64,000 nt of DNA from Rostratula benghalensis (lineage: Eukaryota > Chordata > Aves > Charadriiformes > Rostratulidae): NCBI GenBank assembly GCA_013399305.1, contig VXAI01000020.1:6146607-6210606 (forward strand), in the 5' to 3' direction. The position numbers were made by a program, and so were the translations under genes. Below the pieces are notes generated by a model that saw only the letters and a list, made by a program, of their open reading frames with translations, had not been told where the DNA came from and searched no databases. Below, one piece after another: positions 10,411 through 23,600 of the stretch (position 1 is the first letter of the stretch; each line of letters opens with the position of its first letter).

Positions 10411-13300
10411 AGAGAAGCACCAGGACCTCAAGCCCTCCAGAGACAGGAATCAAATCGCACTGTATTTCTGCATAGTTTTTCCCGGTAAATGAAGGCCAGG
10501 CCACCCAGGGAAGGTGAGGAAACAGGACTTTTTCAGCCTGGCTTTAATTGTCCCTGTCCTCCTCCTGGCGTGCTTGTCTCTGCCAGCCCAGCCAGAAGTA
10601 CAGGGCAGTGGGGCTGGGAGCCTGGTGATGCTGGGCTGGTCCTGTGGAGCTCACAGGGGCCCTTCTCTGCTCTTGGGGTGTGACAGGGCCGAGGCAGCAC
10701 CAGCAGGACATCAGCTGCTGGGGGACTCCTGTGCTGGGGCAAGGCAGCTCTGGAGCAGGACTGCCAGAGGGACACCTTGACCAGGGGAAGCACTTCACTG
10801 TACCAGGTCTCAGAGGGAAAGGGGGTTGAGCTGGTGACAAAGAGCCAGCTGACAAGGGGGAAGAAGAAGATGGAGGGATGGTTTACCTGGTTTTTCCCCC
10901 TCTTCCCAGCATGAAGAAGGAGTGCAGTAACCGTTTCATTCAACAGCTAGAAGCCAGGACCAGAACTTGGCAGCTGATGAGGAGTGGAACATACAGGTGA
11001 GGACGTTGCAGGTTGTCTGGGGAGGGTTAAAAACCTGCCAATGCACTGCCAGGGAGGGACAGACCCTCCTCAAGGTTGGTGTTTGCTCTCCTAAGGCACC
11101 GCAGTGACTGCTGGACAGACCCTCTCTGCCTCGTGTCCCAACCTCTGCCACAGCTCCCACCTCCTGAATCGCTCCAACAGTGTTTTGCTCCTCATCTGTA
11201 GCTGCCTCAGACCCCACGCTCTTGTTTTCCCATGCTTTTTAGTGGATGCTCTGAACCTTTTCCTGACACAAGTTTTGCATGAGTTTCCTGCAGGGATGGG
11301 ATTCGTGAGCTCAAATTCCCAGCTACATCTTCTGCCCCACCACAGGAGGTCTTGCACAGTGTCATTTACTGGAGTTTGATGGACAGGCAGAGCCAGCGTT
11401 ACCCTCTCCTGCCCCATCAAACAGCTTGAGGCAAACCAAACCCCCCTATGAATAATGTGGAAACTGTAACCAAATCCTTCCCAGTCCCTTATGGCCACTC
11501 CTCCCCAAAATTTTTTGCAACAACAAAAAACCCCCAAACCCTAAAAACTGTATTCTGGACACTGTTGGTATAACATAAGACGTAGCTCTTTGGTCACTTT
11601 GCTACAGGACCATTGACACCCTTCGGTGCCGTGGGTGGCTGCCAGGGAGTGAGGGACCTTTCCAAGCAGGTGCTGTTTCTTACAAGCAGCCCAGCTTAAA
11701 AATGAAATGTTTTTAAACCCCAGGTCATTTCCAAACGAGGTGTTCATGAAGTGACTCGGCAGACCCTCATCCTCAGGACTTGTGAGGGGGAAAAAAAAGG
11801 CATTGTAAAGCAGCAGTATTAAATTCTTCTTTTAACACCTGAATTTTGAAAAATGTGAAGTCTGGGGAGGAGATAACATTTAAATTATTTTTTTTTTGGG
11901 GGGTGGGGGGGCACACTGAAAAAAGTCCCGAGCACAAGCAGGATGCAGGAACCTCTATCAGCTGGGAAAGGAGGCTGCAGCTGCAGAGCTCTCCTCTGCA
12001 TTTAGAGCTATTATTTATTATCTTTCATTAGAGAGAAATTATGACAGGGACAGCGATGGCTCGGTTTGAGCACAAATTTTACTCTACATGCTCAGAAAAA
12101 CCCACTGAGGATATATGCTTGATATAGCTTTTTAGATACAACTGATGAATTTCCAGATGTATTACACATCTGGTCATTTGGTGGGAGAAGGAAATACTCT
12201 GCTGTACCTACGGCCCCTTGCTGAGCCTTGTTCTGTATCCTGAGACCTGCAGCAGCCTCCAGCCCCGAGCCGCTCCTCCTCGCACTCTGTGGAAGCCGAA
12301 CAAACCCACCCCGAGGAGGGGTTTTCACCTCAGTGCCTTCCTCGCTGCCTCTCGGGCTGGCTCCAGCCCTTCCAGTTAAGGGCTGGATTTTATTGTCCAG
12401 ATTGAGGAAAGCAGCCACCATCCACATGCTGGGGGCTATTTTGGGCCTCCTTCAGCTACTTGGGGAAAGCTCCAATTGGGCAATTCCACTTGCCTGACCA
12501 ATACAGCACTGGTAGGACTGGTGTGGCTGGGGCTTCCGATTATAGTGCTTATTCTAGGGCCAAAACTGAGCTTTTAGTTACTTTAAGCATCAGGGACATG
12601 TTCTAAGCTCTTTTGTGGTGTCAGGGCTACTTTGCCCCACCTCAAAGGCTTTCACCCCCGGCCTGGGGGGACTTTTGCTGTGGACTAAAGGGAGAGGAGA
12701 GCACGGGGCAGGGTCCACCACAGTCCCCTTCCCCTGGAAAAGCCGGGCTCTGATCCTGCTCCAGCCTCTTCTGAAAGGCCAAGGAAGCCTGGGCTGTCCC
12801 TGAAAGGAGGCCTGTGGTGACAAACATCTATTGTTGCTGAAGGTATCAAAAGTCCTATGAGCAGGGCCTCGTTAAACTATAAACCTAAACTTTGTCCGCC
12901 ACAGCACAGGTCAAAGTGTGGAGTAAATATCCGAGGTATGTGCCAAAAGTGCAATTAAACACCTCGTACGACTGGGCCACTTGATTCCCAGATGTCCCCT
13001 TGCCTTTTCATCTTGATTTTTATTGTGCTTTAACTTTCTTATATTTGTGGAGTGACGAGGTGAAAGCCGAGTGCCTTCCCTCACCAAGCTTTAGTCATAG
13101 TGCCAGCATCTTTACTGACACCAGAGACTGAAAGAACAAAATACACCCAGACACGAGTGCATATAAAAATTGGCTGTATCACACCCTCTTATGAAAAAAA
13201 AAATATTTCCCATTAATTAGCATCTGTAAAAAAGGGTAAATGTGGATGTTTTCTGTGACTTGAAAAGTTAATTTAGGACACTCCAATGAAATACATATCC
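10411..13300. other. Intergenic region between CEBPD and PRKDC
   Basis: No gene, RNA or repeat family recognised. There is a G-rich run (11887-11912). Open frames of up to 148 codons lack protein-like features or recognisable homology. Confidence 0.5.
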
Positions 13301-13305
13301 AAGAG

Positions 13306-14465
13306 TTTATTTTTATTTTTAAATAGATGTATCCTCTACAAAAATACAGCCAAACAATATTTTTAATTAATAAAATCTGATGCAAAGATTCAAAATGTCT
13401 CAATTCATAACATAAAGAATCGGACACATTTATTAAGAAGGAAGGTAACAAACAAGAATTGCTGCTGGGAAGTATTTGAAATAAAAAAGCACCTTCCCCA
13501 CTCACAAGACCTCAGCAATCTTCCCCAGCCTGAGTTTTTCATGGTGCTGTATCCAGGAGGCAGATTCCTCTGCTCTAAAGCTGAAAGATTCATTTCAGCC
13601 CGGTGCCAGCAGCAGCCATGGCCCTCAGTGAGCCCAGGACTGCCCCATGGCCAGGGAGGCAGTGGGGGAAGCTTGCAGACAGCAAAAGGGCAAAGACTCA
13701 TTTTTATTACTCCTTTTATGATAATTATTAAAAGCCTCAATGGAGGTTATCTCCTACAACGAATTGTGGGCAATAAACACCCCTCTTATCTTCGAGACGT
13801 CTCTTTCCCCCTTGCCACCTCGTGCTGCACTGAACTTGCCCCCGGGGCTCCTGGAGCAGGGGCTGCAGGGGAAGAAGAGCCACATCTGGCCCTGCTGGGC
13901 TCAGGCAAACACCAAGTGCAGCTGCTGTTCAGTATCCAGCAGTGAAATAACCATCCAGGTACTTCAGGTGTTACCTGGAGCTAAAAGCTGCTTCCTGTTC
14001 AGTTTTACCACGGGCTTCGCTGTTTCCACCGATACAAAAATCTAGTTTTAATTACAAGTAAGATAGGTCTGCAGAATGGCTTCAGCTGATCGTCACCAAG
14101 GTCTCTCTTGCAGACAGAAGCACAGACTTTCACTAGAAGGATGTCTACAGGTTCACAGAGTGTGAGTTTGTGCTTCCCTCTGAGCAAGCTTGGAGCCTTA
14201 AGCTCCTCAGCCTCTCCACTTTTTCTACATTGATTTTAACGCAACGACAAGAAAGCTGCTTTGTTGCAGAATCACATTAAAAAAATAAATCACTGTCTGG
14301 AGACAGCCCTAACACAAAAAATTATTTTCCATTTTAGTCAAGGTAACTGATGATGATAAAAGCATTTAAGAGCTTTTTTCCTTCTTGGCTTTGAAATTCT
14401 GCTCTGGCTGCAGCTGTGCATTGGGGATTCTCCCCCTGGCAGAGTGGGCTTTAGAGAGTGGTCCC
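13306..14465 (-). other. PRKDC: PRKDC 3' UTR (putative)
   Basis: Sequence after the PRKDC stop on the minus strand. Candidate AATAAA signals (TTTATT on +) occur at 13703-13708 and as an overlapping pair at 13306-13317. Which one ends the transcript cannot be told from sequence alone. Confidence 0.4.
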
Positions 14466-14670
14466 TCACATCCAGGGTTCCCAACCTTCCCAGACCCTGC
14501 CAAGAACGTTGGGGTCCGTGGCTTGGTCAATCAGGCATCTCACTTGGGTCTCTTCTGAGAGTCCATCCTCTGGCTCTCTGGCTCTGACGTTATGATCAGC
14601 GTTACCCCGAGCCACAGCTGCAAAGTCATTAAAAGGCAGCGACTTCTCATGGCCCAGGCGTAGTTCATCA
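14466..14670 (-). CDS. PRKDC: PRKDC exon w49: FATC and stop
   Basis: Terminal coding exon. It starts with T, which completes a Cys codon (TG|T), and reads [10 protein letters not shown] ... [19 protein letters not shown], ending WEGWEPWM stop. This is the FATC domain, required for PIKK kinase activity. The TTTTAG acceptor is at 14671-14672. Confidence 0.97.
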
Positions 14671-17600
14671 CTAAAATTGAGAACACAAAAACAAATTCTT
14701 AGTAAAAGAAACAAGTGAAAAATCTGAGATGGATTTTAAAACACGAAGCAGGACTTGAACACGGTTCACGCAACTTCATTTTTCAAGACTTGGAGGCTGT
14801 TCAATAGCCACAGAAGGCTTGGCCAGCGGAGACTGGTGATTTCAGGTGTCCTTTACTGGTGAATATTTACCATGAATACTTCCACCTTGTCTGAAGTCTC
14901 TAACAGAGAAAAGGATGCAGCAGTTCACATCCCCAGCTGTTGTATCTCCTTACCTGCCCTGCTCATTTGTTTCTTCAAGAAGAGTTTTGCTGCCTTTTCC
15001 TTTCAGCCTCCACTGCAAAAAGGGGCTCCTCCCAAGTCCTGCACTTTTCAGTATTTGTATGGTTTTAAAACAGACTGGCTTTCTTTGCATTTTTTTCTTT
15101 CTTGATTAATCCAAAATGTCTTTTTAGAAGAGGATGGAAGGGATTAATTGTACTTTAACTGAACTTCAAAGACATTCTGGCTTGAGCCAGACTTGAGACT
15201 GGACTGACATAAATAACCCGAGAATGCCATCAGATTTGAATGTGCTGGTTTTGGGAAGCTGCTTACCTCCACACCTCCCATACAGCTGCTGAAGCAACGG
15301 CCCAGCAGAAGCCTATCGACTGAAGTACCACCCCTCACCTAAGAGCTGTGGAGCCGAACACGAAGAACGTCAGTCTGAGGGGTGAGAGGTTAAGCAGGCT
15401 CAGGGTGGGGATGAGTGTGTTGCCAGGACCAGTAAAACAGTTCAGGAGGCCTGGGCTGGAGCAAGAAGGCTGGCGGGGAGCTGTCTGTGTCTGGGCTGGC
15501 AGGGCGGTGCCCAGAGCTTGTACGTGGAGCAGAACGATTCTGACAGGAGGTTTGTGGAAACGCTGCCCTGTCTGCCTCTTCTCTTTTCCTAGCTGCCACT
15601 CTGGCTGAAGGGAGCAAAATCCAACGCAGGAGACTGCCAAAGGTCTGAGTGGAGCAGTTTAAAGCAAAAGGAGAGCATCTTTCTTACCAAGTGATCCTTG
15701 CTGGATTGGCACCCGTGAGCTTTCTTCTGACGTAGCTGACTTTCTGCAAAGGGTACCAGTTTACTTCAGATGTGTTTATTTCCTTAATCCACGTGCCTCC
15801 TTTCTTCAGCTGTCTTTGTTCAAAGTTCTAAAGAGAAAGCAAATTTGCCCTCTTTATCATAAATCCCATACTTAAAAAGACCTTTAGCTGCCACATCACA
15901 GCGAGTCAAGCCAGTAACCCTTAACTGCAGACGCAACGGAGGACAAAGCAGGGAGATGAAATCTGGCCTGAGACTTCAAATTTAATTTCATTTACAGCTG
16001 GAGTTACTGACGTGCAACTAGTTTCAGATTTTTTTCTCTGTAATTTTTAGTTTGATATATACAGTGTTGCTAGGTAAACTTAAGAGGGTCAACACAAAAA
16101 ATTGAAAATATTTATGCTGCTGCCATAAGTGACATAATGTGATCAAGAGATAGCCACATTTTTAGGATTATCATGCAGATAAAGAACAGTACACTGATAA
16201 CACAGACATGGGCTGCTGTTCTTTGCCCATCAATATAGAATTCTGTCATTTTAAATCCTGAAAACTCAATAAAAAAAAAGAAAGATAAAAAGAGCACTGA
16301 GAGTGAGCATCAAGAAATACATTCTTTTTGATCAGATTTGCCTCCTTGTTACAGTTCAAGAATTTTCCTGTGAAGAAAAAGGAAAGAGGAAAAATCCCAC
16401 CTTCCAGTCCAAAGAAGGCTCTTTTACAAAGACATCCATCGTGCTGATGAGGAGATCTGGATCTGCACGGTAGGCCCTCAGGGCGTGCACCATCACGCTG
16501 TAAATGAGACCCCACTCTTTCACAGGCATCATCAGATTAATGAACTGGCGAGTCAGGCGGAAAGGCATCAGCTCTGGCACACCCAAAAACTAGCCAAGGG
16601 AGAGGGGAGTCAAAAGAAAAGAAGAATTAATAAACCTTGGAACAGAAGGATTGGAAATAGATACTTTGTTCATTTTAAGCTTTGAAACCCTCTTTGTCAC
16701 TTAACTAAAAATCATAGAATGGTTTGGGTTGGAAGGGACCTTAAAGATCATTGAGTTCCACCCACCCTCCCATGGGAGGCCTCCCACCAGAGCAGGTTGC
16801 TCAAAGCCCCATCCAGCCTGGCCTTGAGCACTTCTAGAGATGGGGCATCCACAGCTTCTCTGGACAACCTGTTCCAGCGTCTCACCACCCCCCCAGTAAA
16901 GAATTTCTTCCTGAGTTCCAATCAAAATCTCCTCTCCTTCAGTTTAAAACCATTACCCCTTGTCCTATCACTACACTCCCTGATAAAGAATCCCTCCTCA
17001 TCGCTCCCTTAGGCCCCTTTCAGGTACTGGAAGGCTGTTTTAAGGTTTCCCTGGAGCCTTCTCTTCTCCACGCTGAACATCCCCAGCTCTCTCAGCCTGT
17101 CTCCATAGTAGAGGTGCTCCAGCCCTCTGATCATCTTTGTGACCCTCTGCTGGACCCATTCTAACAGGTGAAAAAATACTGTGGAACAGAGTAAAACAGG
17201 ACCAAGTCATGACATCAGAGCTCTAGTCATGAATGTTTAGTGATAGTGGCTGAAAGCATGGCTCAACTATACAAAACACCCTCATATGGTTGGACTCAAT
17301 CATCCCAAGGGTGTCTTCCAACCTGAATGGTTCTATGATTCTATACAGACTCTGTGAAACTCCCTGGCTCTCTGCTTGTCTGAGTATCTGGAAACAGAGG
17401 TTTTACTTTGTTACCTAGAAACAAGCCATTATTTTGCATCACAACGATGGCAAACGAGGAGCATCAAACTTAGTACTGAGAACACAGGTGGACTCTCACA
17501 TGAAATACAAAAGCTGTGACAAGTTGATGAGGAGACAAATACCTGCGTAGCTGAGCCAAACGCATACCCAAAGTCTATCCCCACCAGGCCACCCGTCTCC

Positions 17601-20600
17601 TTGTTAACCATGAAGTTGGAGAGGTGTCTGTCTCCGATACCGAGTATCCAGTGGCTGATGCACATCAGGGCATGGGAGCTGGCGAAATGGGAGCGCAGGG
17701 AGAGGAAGGCTTGGGGAGACGTACTCATCCTCACAAAGGCTCGCCTGAAAAAAACAACCCCAGAACTCGCCTGCTGCACACAGACACAACCCCAACCCTC
17801 CTTTCCCGAGGTGCAGTCCTTAACGCCTGCCCTCACCGCAGCAGGTCCTCTGGAACGCTGCTTTCCCTGCCTCTGAACGACGTGACTGCCTCCGTACGGC
17901 TGGCGTTTCTGCAAATCAGCGAAGAAGTAGCGTTAGTCACCAAGACAAGAGCCCACTGGACTTTAGCAGTTAGGATGTGTTCACATGCGTCAGCACATTC
18001 TGCTTGCCCCTGAGAGTTTATGCCCAAAATTGGTTACCTCATATTGAAAATATCCCCTCCTCTCTTTTTCTCCCAACAGTTATTTCCAAGACTGACGTTT
18101 CTCAGTACAAAAGAGTATAGTTTTGTCTAGTTTCTCCCAAATTAATTAGATGGGTCTCCCAAATTAATTAGATGGGTTATGTTTTAATGCAGAAACACAG
18201 TTGTGCTCTTCAGCAGCGCGCAGGGTCTGGACTGGCACCAGAAGGTAGTGCAGCACTAGGGGAAGTGACACAACCCGATGGTTGGTGCCGAGGACATCCG
18301 TGCTGGACACATCTGGGGAGGACGGGGGACTGCTCTGGCCTAGGCCGTGGCTGCTCTGGGTCACTGAATGCTCCTGAGCAGCTGGGATGTGCTGGGTGAT
18401 CTCCTTTCTATTGGAAGGTTACGCTCTCTCCAGCCAAGTTTCATCTGAAAGGAGGCAGGACGTGTTCCAGGGGCCAGCTCTGCAATGCAAGCCAACCTGG
18501 GGGTGACTGAGATCCCTTCAGAAGCACATTCTGGATCTGAATACAAGTACTAATGTAGACATGCTCAGTTAAATGGGTTAAAAGTTTCCCTTTAAAAAGC
18601 AAGATGCTTCCTTAAGTGGGTTATGAGCTCATCAGAAATGTCCTACTGGAAACCTCACTTCCCACCCCATTACAATGCTAGATCTAGGCAGGTGTGGAAA
18701 CTCCTCTGAGAGGATGCTCAACTTGGGACCCAAACAATCAAATATTCTGAATTTCTCAGTGAATCACAGTGATTTTCTCTGTCCATCTTCAGCAGGTGCC
18801 CTGACTCCAAGGTAGCCCACCTCATAGCATCCTCATGAACAAGACACCAAGAAAATAAAGTTGAGGAGGAGCATCTACTTCTAAATGTTTTCTTAAGGAG
18901 GTGATCAAGGTGCTGGAAGAATTCCTCTGCTGTGCTGGGATTTTGGCAGTAAAACTCCTCATGCAGAGCCCCTCCAGTAAGACAAAGCAGCAAAATGAGC
19001 AAAAATCAGATCTAGCCAGCATATAAGTCATCATATTTTTTCCCCCTGGAATTTCTACAACTCTGTGTGTGCACACTCTAGCTTCTCCATTTTACATACA
19101 GTTCTCTTTTAAAACCAACCTGTACATAGCATGGTATCGAGAGATGCCTTGTGCTTTGCCCCCCATCTTGAACAGCCACTCAGAGTAAGTGGCACGAGGT
19201 CCTCTTTTGCTAGAGACAAAAGGGAAAAAAAAAAAAAGAAGAGCTGATGATTTCCCTTCATTAACTTACCACTCCATACTCAGATGTCTGGCAGGCTGTG
19301 TGCTGCCGTGACCCAAGTGATTTTCACGCACAGGAGGAGTCAGGAAGCTACAGCCTACATTCATTTTAGCCTGGCTGTGGAAGTGACCTTTATGCAGTCA
19401 GTGCATACACTGAGCCAGCCATCTCCTCCCCCCAGCCTTGAATGCACTTCAGTCATATCTGACAGAAGATTAAGACATCTCAAAGGTGTTAATCCGTCAG
19501 TGGATACCACGAAAATTAGATGCTGCCTTCAGAAGGAAGCCCCCCTGATAAATTCTCCAGGGAGGGAAAGATATTTTTAACAGAGTCTTGCATCCACTGA
19601 GAACAATTATGTAGCCTCCTGCAGCAGGTGCTGCTGTTTGTCCATCCAAACCCGCAGGGGATACAGAAAGGCAGCCCGTTATCTCCTCAGTGTGTGCAGG
19701 AGGAGAGGAATGGGGGCTTACGTTAATCTGTAAGAAGCCAGTCTTCATTAGTTGCACTGCTTATAGAATAATTTGATATTTTCCTCCCACCTTAACTAAA
19801 TACACTAGACCATAAACCTCTATTCCAGAGAGGCAGCAACTTAGCAGAGCCTTCTCTCTTCATTCCAAAGCACGTTCTGAGATGCACAGATCCTTTCATT
19901 ACCACTTACAGACTGTGTAGCCCATCTCTTTGAGATAAATAAAATAATTTTCAAACTTCAGAAAGTTATTCCCTCCCACCCCAACCAGAATATTGCCAGC
20001 AAGGATTTCACCAGAATTTTCCTTTGCTAGTGCTGTCATTCAACCATAGCTCAATATAAAGTGTCTTAATTGACTTGATTGGAGAATATATGGGAAAATA
20101 TTTAAAGTCTATATACGATGATAAAATAAGGTGGGGTTTTTTTTTGATAAATCCTAAGTGTCTTTCTAAAACCAGCTAATCTTCTACATTTAGCATATCA
20201 GAAATTTCCTCCCCTCATGAGGTTGTTGTGTGTGAGTCCTCCTTCACTTTCTCAGTGAATTGAGACCAACATGATACCACTGCTCTTCACAGAAGTGATG
20301 CAGACAGCAGTGACACAGGAGCTGTGGCTTGTGAGCCATTCAGGAACTGCTAAGTAGCTACTGTAGAAATAAAGACTCTTTGGAGTCCAGCCTCCATGCT
20401 GGAGACTTCTCCAACCTACCCCATAAACAAGGGAACTAGTGAAGATAAATGGTGCTGACACCACTTTGGCAAACTCAGAGGTTGTGTACTAAGGACAATG
20501 TTGGTGAATAAAACCACATTTCTAAATTCTAGGATAGAAATGGGCTGAGATACTAGAATTAAATCAATTTTACAAATACTTATCCTCCAATTACAATCAA

Positions 20601-23600
20601 GAGAAAGCAAGCCCATTTATTCAAACCCAGCATTTGTACAAAGTCAGAGGCAGTGTTCTTTTACAGTTGTGTTTTGTGCATCTGCTGCCAGTTCCCCTGT
20701 CACCACTCACTGCAGAACCCAGGTTGTGAGCAGCTCCCTCTCTGCTCTGCCCCCCTCCCCTCTGCTCCCCCCCTCCCTGACCTACGGCCATTTCCTGCCT
20801 GATCAAATCAAGAGATCAAAATCCTTTGCTTGTAAAATCAATTTGCTGATAAGGAAATGGTGATGATAATGACGTCACACATGATTATAAGCCTCTTGTT
20901 TAAACAAGCTGGGTGGAGGATATTCCAGGTACAATGGTACTCATTAAACAAACAGTTGCCAATTACTAATTTGGGTCAGGAAGCACAAACTGCCTCCTTG
21001 CTTGGAGGTGCTTTTATTTCTTTGTTTTAAAAAAAGAAAACGCTGCCACAAGATTAGAAACCCATTAGTAGTGGTCTCAGTGGTCTCCCTTGGAGCTGAC
21101 AGCTAAAGCAAGCATCACCTGTTATAGTTGATGTCTTCCTCTTCAGACATGCTATTCTTAAGGAATTCTTTTAAAGTACAAGTGTTTTCCAGCCACTTGA
21201 TGAGTCCCAGTCTGGAACAAAAGAGATCAGAGATGTGAACAAGTACCTCAGAGCTGAACTTCAGAGGAACACTGCAAATAGGAAGCAATGTTCTAGGGCC
21301 TGCTAAAAAAAAAAAAGGCTGAAAGCCACCCATTTAAATATATCCTGAAAAACAGCTTCCAGACAAAGCAATTTCAATGTTGTTTCAAAGGAAAAGAAAA
21401 AAAAGAAAGAAACCAAGACCCAAAGCACTCCAAACCAGCATCTGGCACGCACAAGTTTTACCTTCCAACCCCTTAACAGTAATAGATGTTAACATTCTGT
21501 CCCTTCAAGATAAATGCCTACCTTGTTGTCATGGGGATGACCTGGTAAGTTTTTAACTGCATATTCCTTTGGCTACAGGAAGCATCTTGGGAAAGGATGA
21601 TGTTCATTACATCAAACAGCTGCTCAATGCGTTGGTCTTGTCGCAGGTCTTCACCACCTTTGACAAGAAAAGGATACTCCTGCTCATCACTGCCTCGGAT
21701 CGTTATACGTATTGGTTTCCTCAAGGATTCCATTACACTTATCTTGGAAAAAGACAGAAAATGGCAAAGTATTTGTGAAAGCAGACTTGGCCCTACAAAA
21801 TCATCACTGAAATTAAGATTATCTGGCATTCCCAGACAGCATAACCAAGTTGCTCAATTACTACAAGGACAATGTCTATTTCCTTTATGTGCTCCAAGAT
21901 GCACATGCAAGCAACAACCTTGCTGTTGTTGAATTCTTCAGATGGAATATGGCTTTACATTCGTACCAAACAGGACTTTAACTCAAGTTTATAAACATAC
22001 CCGTTCATCAAATCCAGAGATTTTTGCGTGGTACTCTGGCAGTGGTTTCCCTTTTCCATCATACTGCCCTGAAGTGGTAATGGGAAAAAATGAAAGAAGA
22101 AAAAAGTTACATAGATTGAATTTTAATTGTTTTTAAAAGTGTGTTTAAAAACAGAATGCACTGCCTAATATTTTGTCAAATTGGTAGAATGATAATTATG
22201 AAGAAAATATTTTAAAATGCATAAAACCCCATTATACACATCAAATAATTTTATCTGTGAATTAGTAATATTCTTTCCTTCTTAAGCTGTTAGAAGTGTA
22301 GGTCTTAGTGGTGTAAGAGGACACAATCTTTTTGAACTAGATTTAAACATATATTAGACTCATATACCAGATTTCCTGCATTCAGGTCTTTTAAATTTTA
22401 GATACAATTTTAAAAATCAGGACTACATCTTAAGAACAGTTTGAAGAGATGACAAACAATCAGAGTTATTTCAGATGAAATCTGCCTCTGCCAGAGAACA
22501 GAGCCATATATGGCCCTTATGCCAACATAACAAGCAGAACTCAAGAACAGCAACTTTCTCCTAAGGGACAGGTCACCATTGACATTGGAACTTACCAGGA
22601 ACCTCTAGTTCACCCCTCAAGAACTCAGCTTTGAATTCACTCATCCACGGTGAACATTCTTTCAGGTTCCCAGGTTCTTGATAGTTTTTGACCATTTTGG
22701 GGATGAGAGAAGTTACAATCGCATCAAAGTCACTAGCCTTCATATCCAACAGTTTTGAGCCACCTCTTCCAAAATGATGGTCAAAGTCCTTCCCAAAAGC
22801 CTGAGGTTCATTTATAGAAAGGACTCCAGTTAACACAGTGCCAGAACTCCCCAAGAACACCAAAATGACACCTTCCCATCTATAAACACAGCTTCACAAG
22901 AACTCCCCAAATCTATCATCTTCCACTCCAGTTTTTTTCTCCATTATTTCTAGAACATCAGAACTTCTTCACTGCCTGCTTGTTAGAGCCACCAGCTATC
23001 ATCAACAGAAAAATCTATGTTACACCAATCCAATGATATCAAAGATCTCTAGAATTAGATCATAAACCTTTTTGCCACATCAAAATTGGAAACTTTTTCC
23101 TCCTCCAGTTGCAGTTTGATTCTGAGTGTATCAATAATGCTGCTCATTAAACTTAGTACATGTACTTCATCTGCTTATAAAAAGTTACGAACAGCTAGCA
23201 AAATATTAAATACAAATATTTAAATTTGTACCTATTTAACAAATACAAATTCCATTACAAAGCTAAATAACCCTCAACTGTTCAATTTGTAAATGGTAAA
23301 AAAATCCCAAACAGATGGATGAATTAGTTAACCTTTTTTCCCCCCTTATAACTTGAATGCCCTGTGCTTTATGGGAGTTCCAGGGTTTTTTTTTTTTTTT
23401 GTTTGTTTGCCCCTTTTTTTTTTTTTTTAAGTGAGCTGCAACTGTACTACATAGCAAGCAAATACAGCCTAGCTAATTTTATATATATACCTTTATTTAT
23501 ATACCTTTTTTGCTACCCAAAACATGTATTACATGTCATATAGCTTCATGTATTAAGAGAATTTTTTGCATCGTGTTAGCAAATGACAATTTCAGTTTTT

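Noticed and set aside
10148..10504. 118-codon minus-strand frame and similar frames at 10200-10475, 16797-17012 and 28007-28330
   Set aside because: They fall in CR1 3'-end sequence, outside the part of the element that encodes reverse transcriptase.
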